Part shown: positions 48,776-59,630 of the stretch, piece by piece
Numbering within the stretch: the first letter of the stretch is position 1
How the letters are laid out: each line of letters starts with the position of its first letter
The notes under the pieces: model-generated
Database searches by the model: none
Told to the model about the DNA's origin: nothing
The model's input: the letters and a program-made list of their open reading frames with translations, nothing else
Made by a program: the position numbers and the translations under genes
From: Cephalotus follicularis
Lineage: Eukaryota; Streptophyta; Magnoliopsida; Oxalidales; Cephalotaceae
Assembly: GCA_001972305.1 (NCBI GenBank)
Contig: BDDD01002034.1
Span: forward strand, 194,357-258,356
Reading direction: 5' to 3'
Length of the DNA stretch: 64,000 nucleotides

Positions 48776-49360
48776 AAACATGACAACAAAGTTATATCAG
48801 TTGCAGTATTTTACAAACCTTGAACTACAATCCGATTCTCTTTGCATAAATCTTAAAACAGTGATATGCAGATGATTAAACATGACTTTTATAACTAATA
48901 GATACCAGTATAACAATTTAATCTTATATTTGCATGGACATACAATTGAAAAATGCAACAGAAATGTTCTTTTGAAAATAGGCTTCATTTTTCATAATCA
49001 AAACGAATTCTTATCAGGTTTTAGTACAAACTAATGATTAATAGAAAAACTACATAATAAAAACTATAACTTTCGTTCAGAAAGTACCTTCAAATGACCC
49101 CAAAAACGATGCAAAAACAGTGCAAGAAAGTGGTTGTTTCAGTTTGTAAAGAAAATGTGCAGGTGCAGTGGTTTTAAAGAGATATAATCTGATGTTAATC
49201 AAAAACGTGTGTTGTAAATGACAGAATCAGGAGTTAAAAACATTCATTACAAGCCAGAACGCGTCTGATAAAGAAGGAAATCAGATAACCAAATTAGGGA
49301 AAGAATCCCTCTTTCCAAAAACAAAAACACCGTCCAAAAAAAAAATAGAAAACCCGATAT

Positions 49361-49514
49361 AAGCGTCGACGGTTATGCAAAGCGTCGACGCTTACCTCTT
49401 TACAGCCAAAAGCGTCGATGTCAATTACATAGGCTTCGACATGTTTCATCACGAAAGAGCAATGACACTTCAACGCCAAAGCGTCGACGTTTATGCTGAA
49501 GGTGTCGACGCTTA
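49361..49514 (-). promoter_or_regulatory. GCGTCGACGC palindrome cluster 2 in LTR G
   Basis: AAGCGTCGACGG, AAGCGTCGACGCTTAC, AAGCGTCGATGTC, AAGCGTCGACG and GTGTCGACGCTTAACG lie within about 150 bp, close to the LTR start in element sense. A TATATC-containing box lies near 49180, downstream in element sense. Confidence 0.5.
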
Positions 49515-49597
49515 ACGCCCAGAATTCAAAAACAATGAATTTTTCAAAATAAAATCCAGCGGCCCAAATAACATAGGCATAGAAACATGGTATTACA

Positions 49598-50242
49598 ATT
49601 AGTCACTTGGCCAAAAAAATATATCCTTTATATTAATTAAAACTCTTTCATTTAATTTTTTTTCCCTTTATAAATTAAATACTCTCTCTATAATTTGATT
49701 TAATTAAAATTAAATCATGCTCCGGCATTAATTCTCTTTATATATCAAGAACGCAAATTGTGGAGAGTGAAGCTAACCAAAAATGTCCAATTAATATATA
49801 CTAGTTAAAAACTAGATTTACCACTAACCGAGCATGTGTGCAGCATGCCCCACTTTTCCAATAATCAGGCAGGATCCAAAAGCCCAGTGGATTTCTGGTA
49901 AGATGATAAATTTCTCAGAACATCCAAAATTTCCAACTAACAGCCCCGGTGTGATCTATAATCACCCCTGGATCCGTAGACCACAAAGTACCACGTCTAT
50001 CATTTGTTAGCCGGTTTCCCAAAGCTTTATCAATGTCATCGGTTTATGTGTTGCGTATCCTTCATCATCTCAGCTCCGATCGTGGACTAGGGTTTGGATT
50101 AATGTCACCCCTAGGTAAAACAACGATAACTATATTTCTATGAACGCTCTAAGACTATGAGAGATATCCCTGGAAACCTCTTGTTCCCAATCCCCCAGTA
50201 CCCGGCTGGGATTTTAAATCTTCAACTGTCATAGATGTTATA
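49598..50242 (-). mobile_element. Copia LTR relic, minus orientation, left of LTR E
   Basis: The reverse complement of about 49840-50225 aligns with 62640-62950 in the plus-strand Copia LTR. Shared blocks are TTACCTAGGGGTGAC, the AACCCTAG / CGGTCAGAGCT region, and TCCATGGATCC-like words. It continues at 61156 on the other side of LTR E (duplication TTATA). Confidence 0.65.
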
Positions 50243-52406
50243 TGTAATACCCAGTACCTGTTTTAGAGGATTACAATTTAGGGCCTTGTTTGGCTCATGG
50301 GAAGGATTAAGTGGGATTGGAGGCATGTTTTTAAACATGTGGCGGAGAATGGTTTAAGTTTTATATTAGTATTTTGGTTAGCTTCTTGAGGAACTTTGTT
50401 GATCCCAAGGTTGTGTTGGGATAAGGGTTGTTGGAGTTGGTAGTTCTTTTTGGTAAGTTGAGTTCGGTTTTTGGAGAGAGAGAGAGAAAGAAGACGACGG
50501 TCCCATTGCTGAGACGGAGCACCTCGGGGTTGGTCGGCGATAACGTGTGGGGTGTTTCTGTGAGTGGGACATTCTCCTCTTTCTTTTATTTGATACTTAT
50601 GTGTGCCTATTATTGTTCTCTGGTTGAATGTTTCCTTGGGTATTTAGATCCTGGTTATCTTGAATATTTGTGTTCTTGATCTGGGATGAGCTTGAGAGCT
50701 CGGATGATCCTTAGGATTGTGTAATTTCGTCCTTGGATGTGTTGTTATCTTTGCTGATGATTCTCTCCTTATACCTTGGTTTTCCTCTGTTATGAGGGGT
50801 GCACGGAATTGTGCAGCTTGTTTTCTTGGTTTTCCCCTGGTTATACAGATAGAGTTTAGCAAGCTCTGGCTTGGATACGTACTAGCGGACGGGGTCTGAC
50901 TAGATTCTAGCAGGCAATGCCTGGATAGGTTATGGCGGCAGACCACGGATATTGTGGTGGATATTAGCGGATGAGGTCTGGATAGACATAGCAGGCGAGG
51001 CCTGGATAGGTATGTGTTTCACCTGGTATGGCGGTAGACCACGGATACTGTGGTGGATAGCGAGCTGATGCTCGGGTAGATTCTAGCGGACGAGGTCCGG
51101 ATAGACTGTCACACCCCATTTTCCAACATTAAGACAACATATAAGCGGTAAGGCAATCAACATAATGTAATCCAGCTCTGCGATAAAACGAATAAATAAA
51201 AACCTTCGATAGCGGAAGCAATAACATAAATGAGCAAAATTTAAACATGCATCACGCATCCCATACTACGTGATGCCCAACAAGTTTATAACAAAATCCA
51301 ACATCATTGTCGATTGCCCAAAACGGAGCGTGAAATAATACAGTACAAGATAACAAACAACCTTGGTTACAAAAATCCGATTACATAATCATTGTTCCAT
51401 AATCCAGTACATAAAATAAGAGAAACTACACAGTCTTCTCTTTAAATCTCCAAGCATGCTCCATCTCAGAAACCACTCCATCAATCTGTTACAGTAGGGG
51501 TTAGCCTTTGTCCTCACTCGGCTAAGTAGAAAAGTTTATGTATACAGTTCAAGGTCAAGGGTAATGCGTATCATGAATGAATGCACTATGATGCAGTATG
51601 ACATTTAATTTTCACAATAAATATATCTCCGTATATACATATAAAAATATATGCATGATCACTGTACAAGTATAACTCATAAGTTATCAACACAAGCAGT
51701 AAATATGTCCCAAAAAGGAACCAGACAAACCAGTCTTCCTGACCGTTGCCACCTCCTGGCCCCAACGTCAAGCACTCTTACTCCATCTCCGTTTGCGAAC
51801 GGTTTTGGAGCAAGTCCTTTGTATGTTGTTTAGCACGGTGGCCAAACCAACAACAAGTCACCAGCACAGCGGCTGAGTAAACAAAGGGCACAAGAATTGT
51901 ACAGTACAAATCAAGCAATAAAATATAATTACTTGATCAAATATATTTGTTTAAAATATATCACCCTGTTCACAAGTTGTGATAAGTTATAAAACTTAAA
52001 ACAACACATTTGATTGTATAATCAATCTTTTAAAACATTTCTCCGTCTTTGGAAATACTTCCCCAATCATTTCAAAAATATATAAATTCATATGTTGACA
52101 AATATACATTTTCGCACAATACATTTGATTTCATAATCAATCCCTTAAAAAATTTCTCCGTCATTGGAAAATACTTTCCCGATCATTTCGAAAATATATA
52201 AAATCATATGTTTGACAAATATACATTTTCGTACAATAATGATTATAATAATCATGCAATCTTTTCAAAATGGTTAACACTTTTTAGAAATCAACCATAA
52301 TGCAATTCACAGTAATAATGCAAACATATGCTCAGAATGCACCTAGGGTTGTTGGTAATTAACCTAGGTCTATCACCTTCTCTAGAAGTCCCATTTCTGC
52401 AGTAAT

Positions 52407-52625
52407 AGTCGACTGTTTTTCCCTAACATTCGGCTGGATCCTGGAGTCAGTCGACTATTCCTTCCCAACAGTCGGATGGTTCATCACGAGCATTAGGCAG
52501 TCGACTGCCTTCCTTCGACAGTCGACTGTTCTGGGTAAAAACGCATGCACAGTCGATTATTATTACGTGACAGTCGACTGGATAATTGAGTAGTCGACTA
52601 TCTTAATTAAACAATCGGCTGCTCT
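52407..52625 (-). promoter_or_regulatory. CAGTCGACTG palindrome cluster, inner, left LTR of L
   Basis: About ten copies of AGTCGACTG, AGTCGGCTG or AGTCGATTA occur. The right LTR counterpart is 58431-58648. Confidence 0.55.
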
Positions 52626-53380
52626 GGACTGGACAGTACCAGCAACTCATTTCTAAATCCATTCAACGAGCAAGTGAAACATGTTCACACGTATTCAAAC
52701 CTCAGAACATCACCAGTAATCATATCCTGGTCTAAAACATAACTCAATCCATGCATTATTCACTATTTTTATCATAATTCAAATGACATCCAAACATGGC
52801 ATTGCATGAAAGCCAACCAAAACTCCATCCAAAATCAATGTGCATATCAGGTTATTTGCTCTTTAAACTCAAAATGCATGCATAACATTCTCTACCACTA
52901 CCCCTACCTTTCATTTCAAGTTAGAAATCGAAAGTCCACCCCTTTGTGTATCCTTTCCAGTGTTTGTGAGCCTCCCAGTAGCTGCAAGAACAGTCCACTA
53001 GCTCCAATTCCGAGCTCCAAGCTTCAACAATGGTGAACCTCTCACTTCCTCACTAATTTTCTCTTAATTTCCCACTGTTTTGATTCTCAAATTCTCTGGT
53101 TCTCTCTTATTAGATTGTAGGGCGAGAGAGACGAAGGGAAAGAAAATTTATGCAGTTCTCTCACTGACAATTCGTTTTGCCTAGGATTAAGAGCTTTCTC
53201 TTCCATTTACACGTGCATGCCCACACACTTGTCATTCATCCTCTTCCTTTCTGTCCTTGCAGGTCCTGGCGTGGTGATGCATGCTCAACACATATTGTTT
53301 ATCATAAGATGGCGCCTGCAAGTTGTCTTATCAATGGCTGCATGTGACCTCGTCACATGCAAATAAAACAGGGCACGATC

Positions 53381-53533
53381 CAGTCGGCTGCCTTTCCCTG
53401 GCAGTCAGCTGCTTCGCCTGGTAGTCTGTTGCCAAGTGTCACGATAGTTGGCCAGTCGGCTGGTTCCTCACGCCAGTCGACTGCCTCTCCCTTTAGTCTA
53501 ACAGTCGGCTGGTATATCGCACCAGTCGGCTAT
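53381..53533 (-). promoter_or_regulatory. CAGTCGGCTG palindrome cluster, outer, left LTR of L
   Basis: About seven copies of CAGTCGGCTG or CAGTCGACTG lie near the LTR start in element sense. The right LTR counterpart is 59479-59630. Confidence 0.55.
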
Positions 53534-53740
53534 CCAGGCCAAAAATCCCCACAATTATACTTAGAATCACACTTCCAAATGCTCTAAGTGAACTTAAATT
53601 GAAGATATCAACCAGGAAATTTGCCTTTTATTAATTCAAGGTAAAGGTTACATCGAGGATTACAATAATACATGAAATTGAATTTTCGAGCGTTACAATC
53701 CTCCCTCCTTCAAAGAAATTCGTCCTCGAATTTACATATA

Positions 53741-53880
53741 CTAAAAAAAATACGGGTAACGCTCTCGGATGTCATCCTCACGTTCCCAAGTTGCTTCATC
53801 CGACCGATGAAACTGCCACTGAACCTTTACCATCGGAATGGTTCGGTTCCTCAATACTTGTGTCTTCCAATCCAGAATTC
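53741..53880 (-). pseudogene. Element L C-terminal chromodomain-like tail
   Basis: The last 45 or so residues of the integrase frame read VRILDWKTQVLRNRTIPMV, then VQWQFHRSDEATWERE. This is the short chromodomain form of Tekay/Del chromoviruses, thought to guide integration toward heterochromatin. It ends about 45 bp from the 3' LTR. Confidence 0.8.
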
Positions 53881-54021
53881 TCACGGGCGACTCCTCGCAG
53901 GAAAGATCATCCCTCACCGTAACCGAGTCATAATCCAAGACATGTGATGGATCTCGGATATACCCTCGTAGCATTGATACCTGGAAGACATCATGCACAC
54001 TCGACAATGTAGGAGGCAAGG

Positions 54022-54627
54022 CTAGCTGATAAGCCACCTCTCCATCTCCAGGATCTCGAAAGGACCAATATAGCGTGGCACTAGCTTGCCCTTCTTCCCG
54101 AATATTTGCACCCCTTTCCACGGAGATACCTTCAAAAACACGTGATCTCCAATGTTGAAGGTTAAACGCCTTCTCTTCACATTCTCAACATAGCTCTTCT
54201 GCCGACTCTGTGCTGCTAGCAACCTCTCTTTGATGAACTTGACTTTCTCTGAAGTCTCCTCCACCAAATCTGACCCAAGCAATGGTCGTTCACCAACCTC
54301 ATCCCAATAGACTGGTGACCTACACTTTCTCCCATACAGTGCCTCATATGGAGCCATACCAATACTCGAGTGATAGTTGTTATTGTACGAAAACTCTATC
54401 AGAGGAATATGGTCTTCCCAGGTTCCACCAAAATAGATCACACAAGCCCGAACCATATCCTCTAGGGTTTGTATGGTACGCTCCGACTGTCCATCTGTCT
54501 GAGGGTGGAAAGCAGTACTAAGATTCAATCTCGTTCTGAAGGCTGTCCGGAATCTCTTCCAGAAGTTGGAAGTAAAGATCGAATCCCCCTCGCAAACGAT
54601 GCTCACTGGAACACCGTGCAGTCCCAT
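54022..54627 (-). pseudogene. pol: Element L integrase core region
   Basis: One frame of 201 residues has the integrase core: VCEGDSIFTSNFWKRF, LSTAFHPQTDGQSERT and the FSYNNNYHSSIGMAPYEALY block. The GPY/F-like stretch VPRYIGPFEILE lies near the end. These are standard Gypsy integrase landmarks. Confidence 0.9.
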
Positions 54628-55660
54628 AATAATCGAGCCAACTTGCTCGCATAATCAGTGACATGTGTAGGCAAGAAGTGTGCTGATTTGGTGAGTCTAT
54701 CAACAATAACCCACATGCGCTGTCTCATGTTAAGTGTGCCCTGACAGAATAGGTACCTCAAACTCTTATGATCGGTAAAGATCAAACTGTGCCCCATAAA
54801 GATAGTGTCTCCACTTCTGAAGGGCGAAGATAATAGCTACAAGTTCAAGGTCATGAGTCGTGTAGTTTCCTTCATACGGCTTCAGCTTCCTAGAAGCATA
54901 AGCGATCACCTTTCCTCGCTACATCAGCACGCATCCCAAGCCCTTACTCGATACATCACTATAGACCATAAAGCTCTCATTACCCTCAGGTATTTCCAAG
55001 ATAAGAGCGGAAACCAACCGATCCTTCAGTTCACGGAAACTAGATTCGTAATCATCATCCTAGACAAACAGGGTCTCCTTCTGGTCAGTCTTGTCAAGGG
55101 CTCAGTTATTCTCGAGAAATTCTGGATAAACCTTCGGTAATACCCCGCCAAGCCAAGAAAACTGCGTACCTCCGTTACATTCCTCGGCTGTGGCCAATCT
55201 CGTACCACCTCTGTCTTTGACGGATCCACCGCCAAACCTTCTCCAGATACAATGTGACCAAGAAGATCACACGGTCAAGCCAAAACTCACACTTACTGAA
55301 TTTGGCATACAGTTGGTGCTCTCGGAGAATCTGCAAAGCCAACCTTAGGTGGTAAGCATCCTAATCCTCGCTCCTTGAGTCTACAAGTACATCGTCAATA
55401 AATACAACAACAAATTGGTCTAGGTACGGTCAAAACACATCGTTCATCAATGACATGAACGCAGCCGGTGCATTGGAAATACCAAAAGGCATCACTAGAA
55501 ACTCGTAGTGACCGTACCTTGTTTGGAAAGCAGTCTTCTCAATATCTCCTTCCCTCACCCTCAACTGGTGATAGCCAATTTCAAATCGAGCTTGGAAAAA
55601 CACCCTAGAATCATTACCGTGAATCACCATCCAAGTGATACAATTCATATTCTTTGGATA
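54600..55660 (-). pseudogene. pol: Element L reverse transcriptase and RNase H regions
   Basis: Minus-strand pieces read as Gypsy reverse transcriptase: [17 protein letters not shown], the [13 protein letters not shown] block and an IDD-containing catalytic stretch near 55385-55400. The thumb/connection follows ([15 protein letters not shown]), then the RNase H end ([11 protein letters not shown]). The region lies upstream of integrase. Fossil, broken in several places. Confidence 0.85.
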
Positions 55661-55815
55661 TGTTATCCGGGTTCGAGAAGTTCACTAAGCATGCATGTGG
55701 TCTCGTACTAGCCTATACATGTGCATAACCGTTCGTCAATATAGTACTGAGAATCATCATTCCCTTACTCATTAGTTGGCCCCAAACATCCAACTTAACA
55801 TCCACTTAACTATGG

Positions 55816-57020
55816 CTATAATATAGTCAACCAATTAAAGGTATTATGATCAAGTATGATGCAAGTGAGAGTGAAGATCGTACCTCCCATGATGCCCTTG
55901 CCCTTGCCTCCCTGCTGCGAAGGTCCCGCTGCGGCCCCGCTGCTGCTAGCTGGTCCAGTGGGTGCTGTAGCTTGACTCTTCGGGCAATCTCTAACGGAAT
56001 GGCCAGATTCCCCACACCTCAAACACAGTCCATTCATCCTCCAGCAATCCTTCTGCAAGTGGCCATTAGGACCACAGTGATAACAAGCTCCAGTTCCTGC
56101 ATTACTCCCCTGACTAAGAGTACCCTGTGTGGCAGCCTGTCCAGATCTGTTCTTTGAGGATTTAGTCGGAGAACCATCGCTTTGCCATTTTGGAGAAGCT
56201 AGAATTGTTGGGCTCTGTTTATTTTGTTGTGCCCGGGCCCTCTCTGCTCGGTCCTCACTGGATATGATTTCCAGCAGCCTCGCTTTTTGAGCGACCTCTA
56301 GAAAAGTACCTAGCTCCATAGACCTAATCCTTGACCGAATATCTGGTTACAGACCCTTCAGGAATCTCCGTATCTTTTTCATATCATTGGCTACCAGATA
56401 AGGTGAATGTCTGGCTAGCCCCATAAACCTGGCCTGGTACTCGGCCACAGTCATCTCCCCTTGATGTAACTCCAGAAGCTCTGTCTCCCTTCATTCTTGC
56501 TCAATACGGGGTACATAGGAGTCGAGGAACTCTGTCTGTAACCTCTCCCATGTAGCATCGAGTCCAACTGACTCCCACTTTGCTCTGACCATCTCCCACC
56601 AGTGAGTGGCCTCTCCCCATGGATGGTACACGACAAATTTTAGCTTCTGAGTATCGGTACAGTCCATCACTACTTCTCAAAGTCTTGAAGCCATCTTTCA
56701 GCAATTGTAGCATCAAGTTCACCTCGGAAACTGGGTGGATTCTATCTCATAAACCTTTCAAGGTCCCTTCAAAACTGACTACCATCTTCCCCCGGGCAGT
56801 GATCGGGAGCTCTATGTTGCGGTCGAGCTTGCGCGTAGTACCGGCGCATCTCCTCCGCATTGGCCATACTAAAGGCCATCTGTTGTTGGAAGTAGTCCGC
56901 AATCCGGGTCATCGGGTCCCTATCATCTTGAGGAACGTTCACTCCTTGTGGCATATTCATTCCTTCAGGGGCATTGGCTCCAACCGCCCTAGCCCTACCA
57001 CGCGTTCTCCTTCGGTCCAT
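55816..57020 (-). pseudogene. gag: Element L gag region
   Basis: Several minus-strand frames make up a Gypsy gag. The presumed N-terminus is MDRRRTRGRARAVG at 57020. Near the C-terminus (55816-56319) are two CCHC knuckles, CYHCGPNGHLQKDC and CLRCGESGHSVRDC. Two knuckles separate it from the one-knuckle gag of A and B. Fossil, broken. Confidence 0.8.
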
Positions 57021-57116
57021 TTGATCCTATAAAAAGGACGGCGGTTAGTCACGACTTTAGGAACAATTTATTGATTGCCAAGGAACTTATCCAAGCTAAG
57101 CATATAATGGATATAT

Positions 57117-57128
57117 GCTCTGATACCA
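57117..57128 (-). other. Element L primer binding site
   Basis: On the minus strand TGGTATCAGAGC lies three bases after the 5' LTR. It is the standard plant primer site complementary to the 3' end of initiator-Met tRNA. Confidence 0.85.
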
Positions 57129-58430
57129 CGTTGTCACACCCTGTTTTCCAACATTAAGATAACATATGAGCGGTAAGGCAATCAACATAATATAATCCAG
57201 CTCATGCGATAAAACGAATAAATAAAAACCTTCGATAGCGGAAGCAATAACATAAATGAGCCGAATTTAAACATGCATCACGCATCCCATACTACGTGAT
57301 GCCCAACAAGTTTATAAAAAAATCCAACATCATTGTCGATCGCCCAAAACGGAGCGTGAAATAATACAGTACAAGATAACAAATAACCTTTTTTACAAAA
57401 ATCCGATTACATAATCATTGTTCCATAATCCAGTACATAAAATAAGAGAAAATACACAGTCTTCTCTTTAAGTCTCCAAGCATGCTCCATCTCACAAACC
57501 ACTCCATCAATCTGTTACAGTAGGGGTTAGCCTTTGTCCTCACTCGGCCAAGTAGAAAAGTTTATGTATACAGTTCAAGGTCAAGGGTAATGTGTATCAT
57601 GAATGAATGCATTATGATGCAGTATGACATGTAATTTTCACAATAAATATATCTCCGTATATACATATAAAAATATATGCATGATCACCGTACAAGTATA
57701 ACTCATAAGTTATCAACACAAGCAGTAAATATGTCCCAAAAAGCAACAAGACAAACCAATCGTCCTGACCGTCGCCACCTCCTAGCCCCAACGTTAAGAA
57801 CTCTTACTCCATCCCCGTTTGCGAACAGTTTTGGAGCAAGTCCTCCGTATGTTGTTTAGCACGGCGGCAAAACCAACAGCAAGTCACCAGCACAGCGGCT
57901 GAGTAAACAAAGGGCACAAGCATTGCACAGTACAAATCAAGGAATAACATATAATTACTTGATCAAATATATTTGTTTAAAATACATCACTCTGTTCACA
58001 AGTTGTGATAAGTTATAAAACTTAAAACAATACATTTGACTGTATAATCAATCTTTTAAAACATTTCTCCGTCTTTGGAAATACTTCCCCAATCATTTCG
58101 AAAATATATAAATTCATATGTTGACAAATATACATTTTCACACAATACATTTGATTTTATAATCAATCCCTTAAAACATTTCTCCGTCATTGGAAAATAC
58201 TTTCCCGATCATTTCGAAAATATATAAAATCATATGTTTGACAAATATACATTTTCGTACAATAATGATTATAATAATCATGCAATCTTTTCAAAATGGT
58301 TAACACTTTTTAGAAATCAACCATAATGCAATTCACGGTAATAATGCAAATATATGCTCAGAATGCACCTAGGGTTGTTGGTAATTAACCTAGGCCTATC
58401 ACCTTCTCTAGAAGTCCCATTTCTGCAGTA

Positions 58431-58648
58431 ACAATCGACTATTTTTCCCTAACAGTCAGCTGGATCCTTGAGTCAGTCGACTATTCCTTCCCAACAGTCG
58501 GCTGGTTCATCACGAGCATTAGGCAGTCGACTGCCTTCCTTCGACAGTCGACTTTTCTGGGTAAAAACGCATGCACAGTCGACTATTATTACATGATAGT
58601 CGACTGGATAATTGAGTAGTCGACTGTCTTAATTAAACAGTCGGCTGC
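58431..58648 (-). promoter_or_regulatory. CAGTCGACTG palindrome cluster, inner, right LTR of L
   Basis: This is the counterpart of 52407-52625. Comparison shows several single differences inside the palindromes themselves between the two LTRs. Confidence 0.55.
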
Positions 58649-59478
58649 TCTGGGCTGGACAGTACCAGCAACTCATTTCTAAATCCATTCAACAAGAAAC
58701 TGAAACATGTTCACATGTATTCAAACCTCAGAACATCACCAGTAATCATATCCTGGTCTAAAACATAACTCAATCCATACATTATTCACTGTTTTTCTCA
58801 TAATTCAAATGACATCCAAACATGGCATTGCATGAAAACCAACCAAAACTCCATCCAAAATCAATGTGCATATCAGGTTATTCATTAATCAGTAACCATA
58901 ACCTTAACACAAAAATCCATAGCCAACAACTACACTATCCATTAATAACATCATTACTTTTTAAACTCAAAATGCATGCATAACATTCTCTACCACTACC
59001 CCTACCTTTGATTTCAAGTTAGAAATTAAAAGTCCACCCCTTTGTGTCTCCTTTCCAGTGTCTGTGAGCCTCCCAGTAGCTCGAAGAACAGTCTACTAGC
59101 TCCAATTCTGAGCTCCAAGCTTTAACAATGGTGAACCTCTCACTTCCTCACTATTTTTCTCTTAATTTCCCACTGTTTTGATTCTCAAATTCTCTGGTTC
59201 TCTCTTATCAGATTGTAGGGTGAGAGAGACGAAGGGAAAGAACATTTATGCAGTTCTCTCACTCACAATTCGTTTTGCCTAGCATTAAGAGCTTTCTCTT
59301 CCATTTACACTTGCATGCACACACACTTGTCATTCATCCTCTTCGTTTCTGTCCTTGCAGGTCCTGGCGTGGTGGTGCACGCTCAACACGTCTTGTTTAT
59401 CATCAGATGGCACCTGCAAGTTGTCTTATCAATGGCTTCATGTGATCTCATCACATGCAGATAAAACAGGGCACGATC

Positions 59479-59630
59479 TAGTCGGCTGCCTTTCCCTAGC
59501 AGTAGGCTGCTTCACCTGGCATTCTGTTGCCAAGTGTCACGATAGTTGGCCAGTCGGCTGGTTCGTCACGCCAGTCGACTACCTCTCCCTTTAGTCCAAC
59601 AGTCGGCTGGTATATCTCACCAGTCGGCTA
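59479..59630 (-). promoter_or_regulatory. CAGTCGGCTG palindrome cluster, outer, right LTR of L
   Basis: This is the counterpart of 53381-53533, with the same order and spacing. Confidence 0.55.

Larger units (their letters stand above)
47069..49597 (-). mobile_element. Solo LTR G, related to families A and B
   Basis: This 2529 bp block starts TGTAACACCCCGGACAG and ends GGTATTACA. The flanks are GTTAG (47064-47068) and ATTAG (49598-49602). It shares with A and B the GCGGCTGAGCAAACCTC block near 47405, the GGTTCGCGAGGCCCACAAGC ... ACTACACAACCAATTC block near 47668-47728, and the repeated CATACTTCGATAGTGAAAGTC motif (48000-48130). Two GCGTCGACGC clusters lie at 48501-48775 and 49361-49514. No coding domain is seen. 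Confidence 0.8.
51107..53697 (-). repeat. Element L left LTR (3' LTR in element sense)
   Basis: This LTR is 2591 bp. It contains two AGTCGACTG palindrome clusters (52407-52625 and 53381-53533) and the box GGGGTTAGCC ... CTCACTCGGCTAAG at 51494-51530. It also has the GCGGCTGAGTAAACAAAGG block near 51869. The polypurine tract (minus strand GAAGGAGGGAGGAT) adjoins at 53698. Confidence 0.9.

Noticed and set aside
50428-50946. Short frames resembling small secreted or membrane proteins at the start of LTR E
   Set aside because: Equivalent sequence in the left-edge LTR and in D does not keep these frames, so they are chance openings in LTR DNA.
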